From positions 124,001-188,000 of the forward strand of contig CACYSB010000005.1 of the NCBI GenBank assembly GCA_902777005.1: a stretch of 64,000 bases of DNA, written 5' to 3'. Positions 32,273 through 42,017 of this stretch are shown here, one piece after another. The number at the start of each line of letters is the position of its first letter. The stretch's first letter is position 1. Below the pieces are notes generated by a model. It did not search any database. It saw only the letters and a list, made by a program, of their open reading frames with translations, and had not been told where the DNA came from. The DNA is from an uncultured Bacteroidota bacterium (GTDB lineage Bacteria; Bacteroidota; Bacteroidia; Bacteroidales; P3). Both the position numbers and the translations under genes were made by a program.

Positions 32273-33808
32273 TTATTGCACAAGGAATTTGCCTGTGGCT
32301 CCACCGACGCGATAGATGTAGATGCCGGCGGGCATATTGCTTACGTTGATGTCTATGTGGTCGTTGGCGGGCTGCAGGATGTGCTGCTTCATGACTTTGC
32401 CTTCGATGTTGTAGATGGTCATGGTCTCTGTTTGCTGGATTGAGTAGGGAAGAGTGACGTTGAAGTGGGCAGGGTTGGGATAGGCAGAGTAGAGCTCGGG
32501 CATGGCGACATCGTTAATGCCTTCATGGTGAGGCATGAAATCAATGGCAGACGAGTCTGCATGGGGCGGGATGAGACCAATCATGGCAGTCTGTTCCAAA
32601 GTAAAAGTATAGCCCATGTTTATAGGAGGGTAGGAACTGTTGTCGGTGATACGCATTCCATTAGTTGTGTTATCGTGAAGATTATAAAAACCGTCACCTT
32701 TACTTTCCCAACCCCAGTTCATGTGATACATCTTTATTGATGTGGTTTTATATCCATCACACACCCATGCATGGCGGTCGTCATTGCCGACGGCTGTCTG
32801 TGAGGCTCCGGACATGTATATGGGGCGGTTTAGTTCGAGGTCACTGCGGATTTGTGCCAAGAAGGCAGAGTCGCCACAATCTTCCCGTATGATTTGAGTG
32901 CATTTGTTGTATTTGAAAAAAGCATTCATAATGTTAGGGACTTTTCTTGAATCAGCACCGCTACCGCCGGATGCTGTGGTTCCGTAGTTCATGTTAATGC
33001 CTACACCAATAGCATAGCACAGGCGTGAAATCTCGCGTCTTTGTTCGAATGGAGTCTCGCTGGTGATAAAATCCGGCATGATGTCGTAGTTGAAGAACAT
33101 GGTGTCGAATGATAGTTTCAACAGTGTTCCCGGACCAGACATGTTTAGCTCGGAGTTATACCAACGGTAATAGTTTACTCCCTTGCCTTGGACTGGGAAT
33201 TTGTAGTAATGTACTATTTGTGACAAAGCGGTTGCAACACAGCCGGTAACTGTTGGAACGCCATTGTATCTTGGGCATAGCATATTGTAGGTGCTTCCAT
33301 CGTCGCTACCTTGTCCCCATCCTTCGTTAAGAAGGATGATGTTTGCTTTTGTTCCATTTTTGGGGGCGGGATAGTTTTCTTTCCAGAGATCGTACCATGT
33401 GTTGTCTTCCTCAAGCCCGGACTCGGAGTCTTCAACTTGTTTGGCAGCGATGAGCCCGGCATAACATTTTACCCACCACATCATATTGCTTGGCGCTTCT
33501 TCTATGTTGAGGGTTAGTCCATTGTCACCGTAGGCAACGATGGGGTCGGTGACTGTGCTTGCTGACATGATAATCCATCCCCAGTTGGAGACATTGAAAA
33601 AGTAGCACGATGGAACGTTGAGCACAGGGTTGTTTATCTGGTGGATGAGTGTTAAGTCAGATACATCTACACTCTTTCCAATTCCATTGTTGTTCATATA
33701 ACAAACTGCAGCTACTTTTGCTTCGTTTTCAGATACGTTTCTTGCAAGAGCTACATTTGTGGAAAACACTATCGCCAAAGACGTTAGGATAATGATGGCT
33801 TTTTTCAT
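32273..33808 (-). CDS. Secreted C10 (streptopain-like) cysteine protease with T9SS sorting domain
   Basis: 511 residues. Signal peptide at 1-22 (MKKAIIILTSLAIVFSTNVA), then a Spi-like propeptide (about 23-110). The protease domain has the catalytic Cys in TVTGCVATALSQIVHYY (about 190) and His in DDRHAWVCDGY (about 360). The last 75 residues (AYPNPAHFNVTLP ... NMPAGIYIYRVGG) form a type A C-terminal sorting domain recognised by the type IX secretion system, whose core genes lie 5-12 kb away. Likely a surface or released protease. Monocistronic, with its own promoter. Confidence 0.9.
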   Translation of the reverse strand: MKKAIIILTSLAIVFSTNVALARNVSENEAKVAAVCYMNNNGIGKSVDVSDLTLIHQINNPVLNVPSCYFFNVSNWGWIIMSASTVTDPIVAYGDNGLTLNIEEAPSNMMWWVKCYAGLIAAKQVEDSESGLEEDNTWYDLWKENYPAPKNGTKANIILLNEGWGQGSDDGSTYNMLCPRYNGVPTVTGCVATALSQIVHYYKFPVQGKGVNYYRWYNSELNMSGPGTLLKLSFDTMFFNYDIMPDFITSETPFEQRREISRLCYAIGVGINMNYGTTASGGSGADSRKVPNIMNAFFKYNKCTQIIREDCGDSAFLAQIRSDLELNRPIYMSGASQTAVGNDDRHAWVCDGYKTTSIKMYHMNWGWESKGDGFYNLHDNTTNGMRITDNSSYPPINMGYTFTLEQTAMIGLIPPHADSSAIDFMPHHEGINDVAMPELYSAYPNPAHFNVTLPYSIQQTETMTIYNIEGKVMKQHILQPANDHIDINVSNMPAGIYIYRVGGATGKFLVQ

Positions 33809-33851
33809 GTTGTTATTGTTGTTTCAATTGTACTAATTCATAATTCGGGTG

Positions 33852-33882
33852 CAAAAGTACACCTTTTTTTGAAACTGGCAAA
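33852..33882 (-). promoter_or_regulatory. Bacteroidota-type promoter of the C10 protease gene
   Basis: On the minus strand: TTTG (33882-33879), 19 bases, TACTTTTG (33859-33852). Confidence 0.7.
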
Positions 33883-33909
33883 AAATAAGTTTGTACGATG
33901 AATAAAAAC

Positions 33910-33943
33910 AAAGCGGGGCATCGCTTAGGCGATGCCCCGCTTT
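33910..33943 (-). terminator. Terminator of the rpsF-rpsR-rplI operon
   Basis: Arms AAAGCGGGGCATCGC and GCGATGCCCCGCTTT around a TTAG loop, 17 bases past the rplI stop. Confidence 0.85.
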
Positions 33944-33960
33944 GAAGTTGTTACGCGGAA

Positions 33961-34404
33961 TTATTCGGCTACGACCTCGATATTGAGTTCGGCTTTTATT
34001 TCCTTATAGACATTCACTTTGGCAGTGTAGTTGCCGACGGTTTTGATGGTCTCGACAACAATGTTCTTACGGTCCACATCGTAATTGTGCTGTTCTTTGA
34101 GAGCTTCAGCAATCATGATGTTGTTTACGCCGCCGAAGAGTTGTCCGTTCTCGCCAACTTTGACGATGAGTTTGACGATTTTGCCGTTGAGTGCGGCCTG
34201 CTGGGTCTCTGCGTTTTTGCGGAGAGCTTCCTCTTTGTGGGCGCGCTGGCGAAGGTTCTCGGCGTGGATTTTCTTGTTCACCGGGGTGGCGATGATAGCC
34301 ATTCCCTTGGGAAGAAGAAAGTTGTTGGCATAGCCGTTCTTAACGTTGACGATTTCGTCTTTGTAGCCCAGATTGGCCACATCCTGTTTCAGTATGATTT
34401 CCAT
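33961..34404 (-). CDS. rplI: 50S ribosomal protein L9
   Basis: 147 residues. MEIILKQDVANLGYKDEIVN followed by VKNGYANNFLLPKGMAI is the diagnostic N-terminal domain, then the long connecting helix (LRQRAHKEEALRKNAETQQ) and C-terminal domain. Third gene of the conserved S6-S18-L9 operon. Confidence 0.98.
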   Translation of the reverse strand: MEIILKQDVANLGYKDEIVNVKNGYANNFLLPKGMAIIATPVNKKIHAENLRQRAHKEEALRKNAETQQAALNGKIVKLIVKVGENGQLFGGVNNIMIAEALKEQHNYDVDRKNIVVETIKTVGNYTAKVNVYKEIKAELNIEVVAE

Positions 34405-34423
34405 CTATTCTTCCTCCTTGTGA

Positions 34424-34690
34424 TTATTTTAGACAATCGGCGACGTAGGGCATCAGGGCGATATGGCGGGCGCGCTTGATGGCCTGTGAAACTTTCTTCT
34501 GGTACTTGTTCGAGGTGCCGGTGATGCGACGGGGCAGGATTTTGCCCTGCTCGTTGACGAACTTCAGCAGGAAGTCGGCATCCTTATAGTCAATATATTT
34601 AATACCGAGTTTTTTGAAGCGGCAGTATTTCTTGCGCTGAGTCTCCACGGCAATGGGAGTCAGGTATTTGATTTCGCTATCGTTAGCCAT
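34424..34690 (-). CDS. rpsR: 30S ribosomal protein S18
   Basis: 88 residues. [40 protein letters not shown] and [20 protein letters not shown] are the S18 core. It binds S6 on the small subunit platform, which fits the gene order. A single N-terminal Cys; no full zinc site. Confidence 0.98.
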   Translation of the reverse strand: MANDSEIKYLTPIAVETQRKKYCRFKKLGIKYIDYKDADFLLKFVNEQGKILPRRITGTSNKYQKKVSQAIKRARHIALMPYVADCLK

Positions 34691-34717
34691 TTTCTTGTTC
34701 TTTTAATGGGTTAAACA

Positions 34718-35077
34718 TTAAGCTTCGGCGGGTGCTTCGGTGACCTCAGCTTTTTTGGCGCGTTTCTTTTCGTTGTAGGCGACGGCGTGTTTGTCAAGGC
34801 TGACGGTGAGGAAGCGGAGGAGGCGCTCGTCACGCTTGTAGGCAACCTCGAGGTCGTTGATGACACTACCTTCGGCTTTAAATTCTATAAGATAATAGAA
34901 GCCGGTCGTTTTTTTACGGATAGGATATGCGAGTTTGCGCATGCCCCAGTTGTTCTCGTACACAATTTCTGCACCTTTGGAGGTCAACAGGTCGGTGTAC
35001 TTCTTTACCGTTTCCTTCATCTGTTCTTCAGACAAAACGGGAGTTGCAATGAAAACGGTTTCGTACTGTTTTACCAT
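34718..35077 (-). CDS. rpsF: 30S ribosomal protein S6
   Basis: 119 residues from the ATG at 35077 (MVKQYETVFIATPVLSEEQM), which matches S6 starts elsewhere; an upstream in-frame ATG at 35110 would add 11 Asn/Lys-rich residues encoded by the A-rich leader and is rejected. RKLAYPIRKKTTGFYYLIEF is typical. The C-terminus is extended by an acidic/basic tail (KKRAKKAEVTEAPAEA). No separate promoter was found between it and the tRNA-array terminator. Confidence 0.95.
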   Translation of the reverse strand: MVKQYETVFIATPVLSEEQMKETVKKYTDLLTSKGAEIVYENNWGMRKLAYPIRKKTTGFYYLIEFKAEGSVINDLEVAYKRDERLLRFLTVSLDKHAVAYNEKKRAKKAEVTEAPAEA

Positions 35078-35110
35078 TGGTTTGTTTGTTTTGTTGTTTT
35101 TGTTTGACAA

Positions 35111-35139
35111 TAAAAAAGGCAGAACACCATGTTCTGCCT
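35111..35139 (-). terminator. Terminator hairpin between tRNA array and rpsF
   Basis: On the minus strand AGGCAGAACA-TGG-TGTTCTGCCT is followed by a T run that ends about 34 bases before the rpsF start codon. Confidence 0.8.
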
Positions 35140-35148
35140 AAATTTCTG

Positions 35149-35221
<73 letters not shown>

Positions 35222-35239
35222 GGTTTTGCGGTTCTGTAG

Positions 35240-35313
35240 TCGGGGTGAGAAGACTCGAACTTCCGGCCTCCACGTCCCGAACGTGGCGCGCTAGCCAACT
35301 GCGCTACACCCCG
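35240..35313 (-). tRNA. tRNA-Pro (CGG)
   Basis: 74 bases. Acceptor CGGGGTG/CACCCCG, discriminator A; anticodon stem CCACG/CGTGG around TTCGGGA gives CGG. The CCA end is not encoded. Confidence 0.95.
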
Positions 35314-35319
35314 CGATAG

Positions 35320-35392
35320 TGTCCTGGCAGGGATTCGAACCCTGGACCCATTGATTAAGAGTCAATTGCTCTACCAGCTGAGCTACCAAGAC
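35320..35392 (-). tRNA. tRNA-Lys (CTT)
   Basis: 73 bases. Acceptor GTCTTGG/CCAGGAC with two G-U pairs, discriminator A; anticodon stem ATTGA/TCAAT around CTCTTAA gives CTT. Confidence 0.94.
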
Positions 35393-35502
35393 ATTACTAT
35401 TCTTTCGCTTGTGTTTTTGACAACTTCATCGGCCTTATTATAAGGCGTTATGAACATGGACTTTGAGGTTGTCTCCCATTATTTCAAAGCTCTCTCTCTT
35501 TG

Positions 35503-35575
<73 letters not shown>

Positions 35576-35585
35576 ATTGCCTTAG

Positions 35586-35668
35586 TACTCCGGGTGGGAC
35601 TTGAACCCACACGCCCTTGCGGGCAAGGGATTTTAAGTCCCTCGTGTCTACCATTCCACCACCAGAGC
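35586..35668 (-). tRNA. tRNA-Leu (TAA)
   Basis: 83 bases with the long variable arm (TTGCCCGCAAGGGC). Anticodon stem AGGGA/TCCCT around CTTAAAA gives TAA. Acceptor GCTCTGG/CCGGAGT with a terminal G-U pair; discriminator A. Confidence 0.93.
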
Positions 35669-35699
35669 CCATCTCTTTCTCTGATTTAGGAGTCTTTTG

Positions 35700-35772
<73 letters not shown>

Positions 35773-35804
35773 GTCTTTTAGGCACGCTTTTTCTCTCAAT
35801 TTTT

Positions 35805-38447
35805 TTAATTCTTTGTTACAATTTTTTTGATTTCGTTTAATTTTAATAGTGCTTCTATTGGTGTAAGTGTATCTATGTCAATGTCTAATAGTTTGCTTCT
35901 TATTTCAAGTAATGTTGGGTCATCGAGTTGTATGAAACTCAGTTGAAGACCACTATAATTGTCTTTTGAAAGATGTTTTTTTCCGTTTTTGGCCTCACTT
36001 TTGTTAATCGTAATTGTATGCTCGTTTTTGGATTCAAGTACCTGTAACATGGAATTTGCTCGATTAACTACAGATGGCGGCATGCCTGCAATTTTTGCTA
36101 CATGTATACCAAAACTATGCTCGCTACCGCCAGGTGTAAGTTTACGTAGGAATATGATTCGACCGTCAATTTCCTTAACACTTACGTGGTAGTTCTTTAC
36201 CCGTTCGTATTGATTCTCCATTTCAATTAGTTCGTGATAGTGCGTGGCGAACATTACTTTTGGATGGGCATGCTTATTATTATGTAGATATTCTGTGATG
36301 GCCCAGGCTATGGATATACCGTCGTAGGTGGATGTCCCTCGACCTATTTCATCAAGTAGAACGAGGCTTTTATCACTGATATTGTTAAGAATACTTGCTG
36401 TCTCATTCATCTCTACCATGAAGGTAGACTCTCCGCTGCTAATGTTGTCGCTTGCTCCGACACGTGTGAATATTTTGTCAACAATTCCAATTTTTGCGCT
36501 TTTTGCAGGGCAGTAGCTGCCCATCTGTGCCATTAGCACAATAAGTGCGGTTTGCCGTAGGAGTGCTGATTTACCAGACATGTTCGGTCCAGTAACTATT
36601 ATAATTTGTTGACTGTCTTTGTCAAGAAATACGTCATTGCTAATATACTCGTTGCCAGGAGTCATTTGTGTTTCAATGACGGGGTGGCGGCCTTCTTTTA
36701 TATCAATAATATTGTCATTGTTTATCTGTGGGCGGCAATAGTTGTTTTTTATCGCAATTTCAGCGAAGCTGAGTAGACAGTCAATTTTCGCAATTATTTG
36801 GGCATCATACTGTATTGGCTGTACATATTTTGTGACTGTATAAATCAGTTCGTTGTATAGTTCTATTTCAAGAGTTATAATTCTTTCTTCGGCACCGAGT
36901 ATTTTATCCTCGTATTCTTTCAGTTCTGGTGTTATGTATCGCTCAGCGTTGGTTAATGTTTGTTTCCGTATCCATTCTGGTGGAACTTTTGTTTTATGGG
37001 TGTTATATACTTCAAAATAATAGCCAAAGATGTTATTAAATCCTATTCTTAAAGAAGGGATACCTGTGGCTTCGCTTTCTTTTTGTTGCAGACTCATCAA
37101 GTATTCTTTACCGGAGCCGGCCATTGATCGTAATTCATCGAGTTCACTGTTTATGCCGTATGATATTACACCACCTTTTTCAATCTTAGCAGGAGGGTCT
37201 TCTGTTATCTCGTGATCAATTCTTTCTGCCAGAGGAATGCAGGAATTAATTTTTTTACATATTTTTTTCAGTGACTCTGAGTTACTATTCTCGCATATCA
37301 ACCGAACCTCTTCTGTAGCATTAAGAGATCGTTTCAGCTGCTGTATTTCACGGGGGGTAATGCGCCCCACTGCTGCTTTTGTAATCAAGCGTTCCAGATC
37401 GCCGATAACCTTGATACAATGTGTTAGTTTTTCCCTGATTTCGGCATCTTTAATAAAAATATCGACTATTCTGAGTCTCTCCTCAATTGGCTCAATATCT
37501 TTCAAGGGCATGAGTATCCATCGCCTCATAAGTCTAGAACCCATAGGCGAGACCGTTTTGTCCACAACATCAAGTAATGTACATGCGTTGTCGTTGTGGG
37601 AACCTGTTATTTCGAGGTTGCGTATGGTAAAGCGATCCAACCACACATACTTCTTCTGCTCTACTCGGTTAATATGTGTTATGTTGGCTGTTTGCGTGTG
37701 TTGTGTGTCCTGAAGATAATAAAGTACAGCACCGGCAGCAATTATACCCAATTCTAAGTCTTCTACACCGAAACCTTTTAATGAGTTTGTCCCAAACTGT
37801 TTTAAAAGTAATTCGTTAGCGAAATCTGGGGCGAAAACCCAGTCATCAAAAGTGTTGCAATAGAACCGGTCGGAATATTGTTCTTTGAATCTGTGCAACT
37901 TATTGCGTTGAAGCACAACCTCAGAAGGATGAAAGTCTGTGAGTAGTTTGTCAATATATTTTGTATCGCCCTCGGCGATATAGAATTCTCCTGTAGAGAC
38001 ATCGAGAAAGCTGATGCCGTGATTCTTGTCTGTGAGGTGCAGACCACAAAGGAAGTTGTTTTCTTTTACTTCGAGTACCATGTCGTTGTAGGCAACGCCA
38101 GGTGTCACGAGTTCGGTAATACCTCTTTTTACCAGGCCTTTAGCAGTCTTAGGATCCTCAAGCTGTTCACATATGGCTACCCGCAATCCTGCTCGGACCA
38201 ACCGTGGCAAGTATTGTTCTACAGCATGGTATGGTATTCCGGCCAAGTCGCAGTATTCGCCCTTTCCTGCAGCTTTGCGTGTAAGAGTTATTCCAAGAAT
38301 CTGGGACGCTTTTCTTGCATCCTCGCCGAATGTTTCATAGAAATCACCGACACGGAACAGCAGTATTGCATCAGGGAACTGTTTCTTGAGTTCCGCGTGT
38401 TGTTTCATAAGAGGAGATTCGTTGTCAGTTGACTTTGCCATAGTCAT
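35805..38447 (-). CDS. mutS: DNA mismatch repair protein MutS
   Basis: 880 residues, full length. Mismatch-binding domain with the Phe-x-Glu motif in LLFRVGDFYETFGEDA (about 29-44); connector, lever and clamp; ATPase with Walker A TGPNMSGKSALLRQ, the signature SSGESTFMVEMNE, Walker B LVLLDEIGRGTSTYDG and FATHYHEL. It recognises base mismatches with MutL. It starts seven bases after the second gldN stop, so it is probably cotranscribed with the secretion operon. Noticeably AT-rich for this window. The second Met (38441) is an equally good start. Confidence 0.97.
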   Translation of the reverse strand: MTMAKSTDNESPLMKQHAELKKQFPDAILLFRVGDFYETFGEDARKASQILGITLTRKAAGKGEYCDLAGIPYHAVEQYLPRLVRAGLRVAICEQLEDPKTAKGLVKRGITELVTPGVAYNDMVLEVKENNFLCGLHLTDKNHGISFLDVSTGEFYIAEGDTKYIDKLLTDFHPSEVVLQRNKLHRFKEQYSDRFYCNTFDDWVFAPDFANELLLKQFGTNSLKGFGVEDLELGIIAAGAVLYYLQDTQHTQTANITHINRVEQKKYVWLDRFTIRNLEITGSHNDNACTLLDVVDKTVSPMGSRLMRRWILMPLKDIEPIEERLRIVDIFIKDAEIREKLTHCIKVIGDLERLITKAAVGRITPREIQQLKRSLNATEEVRLICENSNSESLKKICKKINSCIPLAERIDHEITEDPPAKIEKGGVISYGINSELDELRSMAGSGKEYLMSLQQKESEATGIPSLRIGFNNIFGYYFEVYNTHKTKVPPEWIRKQTLTNAERYITPELKEYEDKILGAEERIITLEIELYNELIYTVTKYVQPIQYDAQIIAKIDCLLSFAEIAIKNNYCRPQINNDNIIDIKEGRHPVIETQMTPGNEYISNDVFLDKDSQQIIIVTGPNMSGKSALLRQTALIVLMAQMGSYCPAKSAKIGIVDKIFTRVGASDNISSGESTFMVEMNETASILNNISDKSLVLLDEIGRGTSTYDGISIAWAITEYLHNNKHAHPKVMFATHYHELIEMENQYERVKNYHVSVKEIDGRIIFLRKLTPGGSEHSFGIHVAKIAGMPPSVVNRANSMLQVLESKNEHTITINKSEAKNGKKHLSKDNYSGLQLSFIQLDDPTLLEIRSKLLDIDIDTLTPIEALLKLNEIKKIVTKN

Positions 38448-38453
38448 TATATG

Positions 38454-39326
38454 TTAGTATTCCCACATGTCTTCGCCAATGTTGAAAACTCTTTCTTCGA
38501 TTGCTTCGGATTCAAGTATCGCATCTTCGCCAGTGAGATACATGCTTATAGATCTTCCGTATTTATTGCTTTCTTTTGTAATATAGGCACTATATATCTG
38601 GGAAATAAATATGTTGTCCCACGTTGGTTGTCCAACGGCATTTTGCTCATCAAAGTATGAATTGTTTCTGACAAAGAGTGTGCGCACTATATGGTTTTGC
38701 ATAGGAAGCCAAAATAATGGCTGTATTCCAAGGTTTATTAGTTCTTCAGTATCGCCAAATTTTACTTTCACTTCTTTTAGTGGGGCAAGTGCCATCCGTC
38801 TGGAATCTTGTCTAGAGTCTTGTTTCCCTATAAACCAAACCTCACGTATGGCGTATCTGAATATCTCGGCACCGTCAAAATCGTTGGGTTGTATTATTGT
38901 CTCATAGAGTTCGTTATCGTCATCATCATAGCCTATTTCAAGTTTTATGGTGTCTGCTTTTGTGTACTTCTCCACAAAAAGAAGATTGTCCACGGGGATT
39001 TTTAGCTCATCGTCCTCATAAATTGGTATTTCGTTCGCAGAAACGGCTCCCCAGATAACATATGCTAGACTTTTCTTCCCACTTCTGTCGTTTTCGTCGA
39101 TAGGGAAGTACATGTATTGATTAAAATCTTCGTTGAGATCTATTGTTTTCCATAGCATGGTAGACCAAACAATGTCGCTCTCTCTTAAGAAAGCGTAAGG
39201 CACAAACTGCTGTCCAATAATAATCTCTTCTGAATAAAAACTATTAGGGGTATGTGACAAATCTTGTGCAGTGGTACACAAGGAAATCAAAATCAAAATT
39301 ATCAGTACAGCTTGTTTCATTGTCAT
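38454..39326 (-). CDS. Second GldN/PorN-like protein (paralogue)
   Basis: 290 residues with a signal peptide (MTMKQAVLIILILISLCTTA). Collinear with the GldN at 39393: PYAFLRESDIVWSTMLWKTI and YLTGEDAILESEAIEERVF align with PYPFLRESDVVWKTTIWRQI and YLTGEDAMLESQQIEERIF, and both end DMWEY. Tandem duplication followed by divergence and a drop in GC. GldN forms the periplasmic ring with GldK in the T9SS. A second, non-identical copy (compare gldN/gldO of Flavobacterium) might form mixed or alternative rings. Confidence 0.85.
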   Translation of the reverse strand: MTMKQAVLIILILISLCTTAQDLSHTPNSFYSEEIIIGQQFVPYAFLRESDIVWSTMLWKTIDLNEDFNQYMYFPIDENDRSGKKSLAYVIWGAVSANEIPIYEDDELKIPVDNLLFVEKYTKADTIKLEIGYDDDDNELYETIIQPNDFDGAEIFRYAIREVWFIGKQDSRQDSRRMALAPLKEVKVKFGDTEELINLGIQPLFWLPMQNHIVRTLFVRNNSYFDEQNAVGQPTWDNIFISQIYSAYITKESNKYGRSISMYLTGEDAILESEAIEERVFNIGEDMWEY

Positions 39327-39392
39327 TGCTAAAAGAGAGAGTTAAGAGTATCTGGCTCTTAACCCTCTCCTTATTTGACTATTTTAATGGAT

Positions 39393-40271
39393 TTAGTATT
39401 CCCACATGTCACTTTCGATATCGAATATGCGTTCTTCAATCTGTTGTGACTCCAACATAGCGTCTTCACCGGTAAGATAGTCGGTGATGGCACGGTTGAA
39501 TTTATTGGATTCGCGTGTCACATAACTGTCAAAGTAGCGCTGTATGAATACGTCATCGTATGAGCGCTCGGCGACATCGTTGTTCTCGTCGAAGGCATTT
39601 GCATTCACCAATACCTGACGCACACGCATATCATCCATAGGCACATAGAAAGTCCAGTCGGTTACCTCTTCCGACTGACCGGCGCGCAGCACGTTCTTTG
39701 AGAACTTGAACGACATGCTAACGATACGAACTTTCTGGCGGGTGTCTTGTTTGTCAATATACCAATACTCTTTGAGCTGAACCATTTTTGCAGAGGCAGG
39801 GTCAAAGTCTTCTGGGATTGTATCGGTAATCTCCTCAACATCGCCAAACTCATCTTCTTCTCCTTGGCGGGTGCGCAATTGTTTACCCTGCAGGAATGCA
39901 TAGGCTTTTTCCCATTCCTGAGGCACTTTCATATCATCATTCTCATAGACATCAAACTCACCATTGGAGGCGGCATTGATGATGAGATTGACAAGGTTTA
40001 CTCTGCCTTGAGTATTCTTTTCGGTCTCAAAAGGAAAGTAGAAGAACTGGTTGAAACTCTCGTTGAAGTCAATCTGGCGCCATATTGTGGTCTTCCATAC
40101 CACATCGCTCTCGCGGAGAAATGGGTAAGGCATGGCTTTCTTTCCTACGACTATACCCTGCTGATAGAAATCGTTGGGGTTACGTCCTTCTTCAGCATCG
40201 ATTACACTCTGAGCATTGCTCGCAAAAGTGAAAGCAGCAATGGCGAAGATGCTAAACAAAACCTTTTTCAT
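39393..40271 (-). CDS. gldN: T9SS ring protein GldN/PorN
   Basis: 292 residues; signal peptide MKKVLFSIFAIAAFTFASNA. GldN core: PYPFLRESDVVWKTTIWRQI, NQFFYFPFETE and WYIDKQDTRQKVRIVSMSF. Periplasmic; binds the lipoprotein GldK to form the outer ring of the type IX secretion machine. Follows gldM by 17 bases in the conserved porP-gldKLMN order. Confidence 0.93.
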   Translation of the reverse strand: MKKVLFSIFAIAAFTFASNAQSVIDAEEGRNPNDFYQQGIVVGKKAMPYPFLRESDVVWKTTIWRQIDFNESFNQFFYFPFETEKNTQGRVNLVNLIINAASNGEFDVYENDDMKVPQEWEKAYAFLQGKQLRTRQGEEDEFGDVEEITDTIPEDFDPASAKMVQLKEYWYIDKQDTRQKVRIVSMSFKFSKNVLRAGQSEEVTDWTFYVPMDDMRVRQVLVNANAFDENNDVAERSYDDVFIQRYFDSYVTRESNKFNRAITDYLTGEDAMLESQQIEERIFDIESDMWEY

Positions 40272-40288
40272 AGCAATATCCTTTTTAA

Positions 40289-41962
40289 TTATTTTGTTAT
40301 CGTGAGTACACAGTTGGCATTCTGGGGGACACCGTCTGGCATCATCACCTTTGCGGTAACATAGATGTTGTCACCACGGTTGGCGTTTCTGATGGCTGAC
40401 AGACCGTCAGGTTCGAACGTGCTGCCATTGAAGTTGAATGGCTTGTTGCCAACGAACACCTCGAGGCTCATTACGCGGATTGAACCTTTAGGAATCTTGA
40501 ATTCAAAACCTTCTTGGGCACGAGCGGTGACTGTGACACCCGAAGTGAGGCTTTTACGCGATACCTTAGCACCATTTTTGAATCCAGCGACAGTGATTTC
40601 TGGGGCAGGTATGGGTTTCACCTTGAAGGTAAGGGTGTTCATACGAGTCTTTTTTCCTTTCTCAATGGCGGCATCAACTGCCAAAACAATTTTTTTACAG
40701 CCGTTGGCAGGCGTTATCATGTATTTGCCATTTCCTTCAACCTTGTTCAGTTTGCCCTGTCCTTCAATAATACTAACTTCCACATTACGTCCGTCAACAC
40801 CAGGTACGGAGGCCGTCAGGGGATTCTCAATACCAGAATACATCACCTGCATGTTATCAAGCGAAATAACGCCTACAGGTTCTGCCACAAAATAGTTGTC
40901 GGTATAATGATACTCTTTCGTACCGCCATCAGGACTTGTAACATAGGCTGTCACATTAACTTTCTGTTGACCCACGCTATTGCATACGGTGCGATAGTGT
41001 ACCGAACCGCTGTCGTTGCTTATCAGCTGCTGGCCATTGACCGTGGCGTTAAACTTTTGCTTCGAGTCGTAGGCTGCCACGTTAATGTCTGTCTCGTAAA
41101 TGCCACCTCTAATTATATAAGTAGATTTGGGGCGGGAGATTAGTGCAATCTGGTCGAAAGAAAAGTCGCCCTTGCTGACTTGTTTGTACAGCATGTTTAC
41201 AGCGTCAAATTCAGCGTTCATGGTCTCGGCTTTCATGCGTGTCAGTGTTACGAGACCTGCACCGGCAACAACCTCACTGAAATTCTTTGTTTCCCAGTTA
41301 CAGGGCTTGTGCTCTTTGTCAAGAAAGGTCTTGTCGACATCGAACGGAAATTTAACATTTGCCGAGTCGTCACCTAAAATCTCTTTGACAGTCTTTACAT
41401 ATTCGGATATCCTTTTGTGAAGGTCGTAAGCCTGACCGGTACCTTTTTCTGTGGCACCGTCGAGGAAGAAGTTGGGCGCACCATGTGTGTCATCCAATCC
41501 TCTTTCCATCCATGCGAAACCTCCCAATTGAAGAGCACGTCTCACACTGTCAAGGTTGGTTGTCTTATCGGCATTCTTTATTCTGACATCCGTCGTTTTT
41601 TTAGGATTTTCGGGGTCAGTATGGATTTTGGCCACATCGGTACTGACCAATCCAATGAATTCATACTCAAGACTGTCAATATAATTTTTTAATTCGTTGG
41701 AGAGACCACGCACTTTCTGGGCCTTGTCATAACTTTCCTGCACTTTGTCACGACTGTTTTCCAGTGCTAAATCAAAGTTGGCATATGTGTCGTCCAACTT
41801 TGTCTGAAGGTTGATATTCGAGTTGGTCATTGCTGTACCGACCGATCTGAAGCCTTCAACGACCTCGGCCGACACGTTAAGAGCCAACATGGCGGTGTAC
41901 ACGAGGTACATCATTGTAATCATCTTTTGTCTCGGGGTTTCCGGACAGTTTGTTGCACCCAT
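40289..41962 (-). CDS. gldM: T9SS motor protein GldM/PorM
   Basis: 557 residues. Short cytoplasmic N-terminus (MGATNCPETPRQKMITMMYL), one transmembrane helix (about 15-35, ending NVSAEVVEGF), then a long periplasmic helical bundle and beta domains (PVGVISLDNMQVMYSGIENP, FEPDGLSAIRNANRGDNIYV). With GldL it forms the proton-driven rotary motor that powers secretion and gliding. Complete. Confidence 0.95.
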   Translation of the reverse strand: MGATNCPETPRQKMITMMYLVYTAMLALNVSAEVVEGFRSVGTAMTNSNINLQTKLDDTYANFDLALENSRDKVQESYDKAQKVRGLSNELKNYIDSLEYEFIGLVSTDVAKIHTDPENPKKTTDVRIKNADKTTNLDSVRRALQLGGFAWMERGLDDTHGAPNFFLDGATEKGTGQAYDLHKRISEYVKTVKEILGDDSANVKFPFDVDKTFLDKEHKPCNWETKNFSEVVAGAGLVTLTRMKAETMNAEFDAVNMLYKQVSKGDFSFDQIALISRPKSTYIIRGGIYETDINVAAYDSKQKFNATVNGQQLISNDSGSVHYRTVCNSVGQQKVNVTAYVTSPDGGTKEYHYTDNYFVAEPVGVISLDNMQVMYSGIENPLTASVPGVDGRNVEVSIIEGQGKLNKVEGNGKYMITPANGCKKIVLAVDAAIEKGKKTRMNTLTFKVKPIPAPEITVAGFKNGAKVSRKSLTSGVTVTARAQEGFEFKIPKGSIRVMSLEVFVGNKPFNFNGSTFEPDGLSAIRNANRGDNIYVTAKVMMPDGVPQNANCVLTITK

Positions 41963-42017
41963 AGTCTATTCCTTTCTTTTGTTTGTTTTAAGAGAGTTTG
42001 GTTAGACGTATGGTTGA

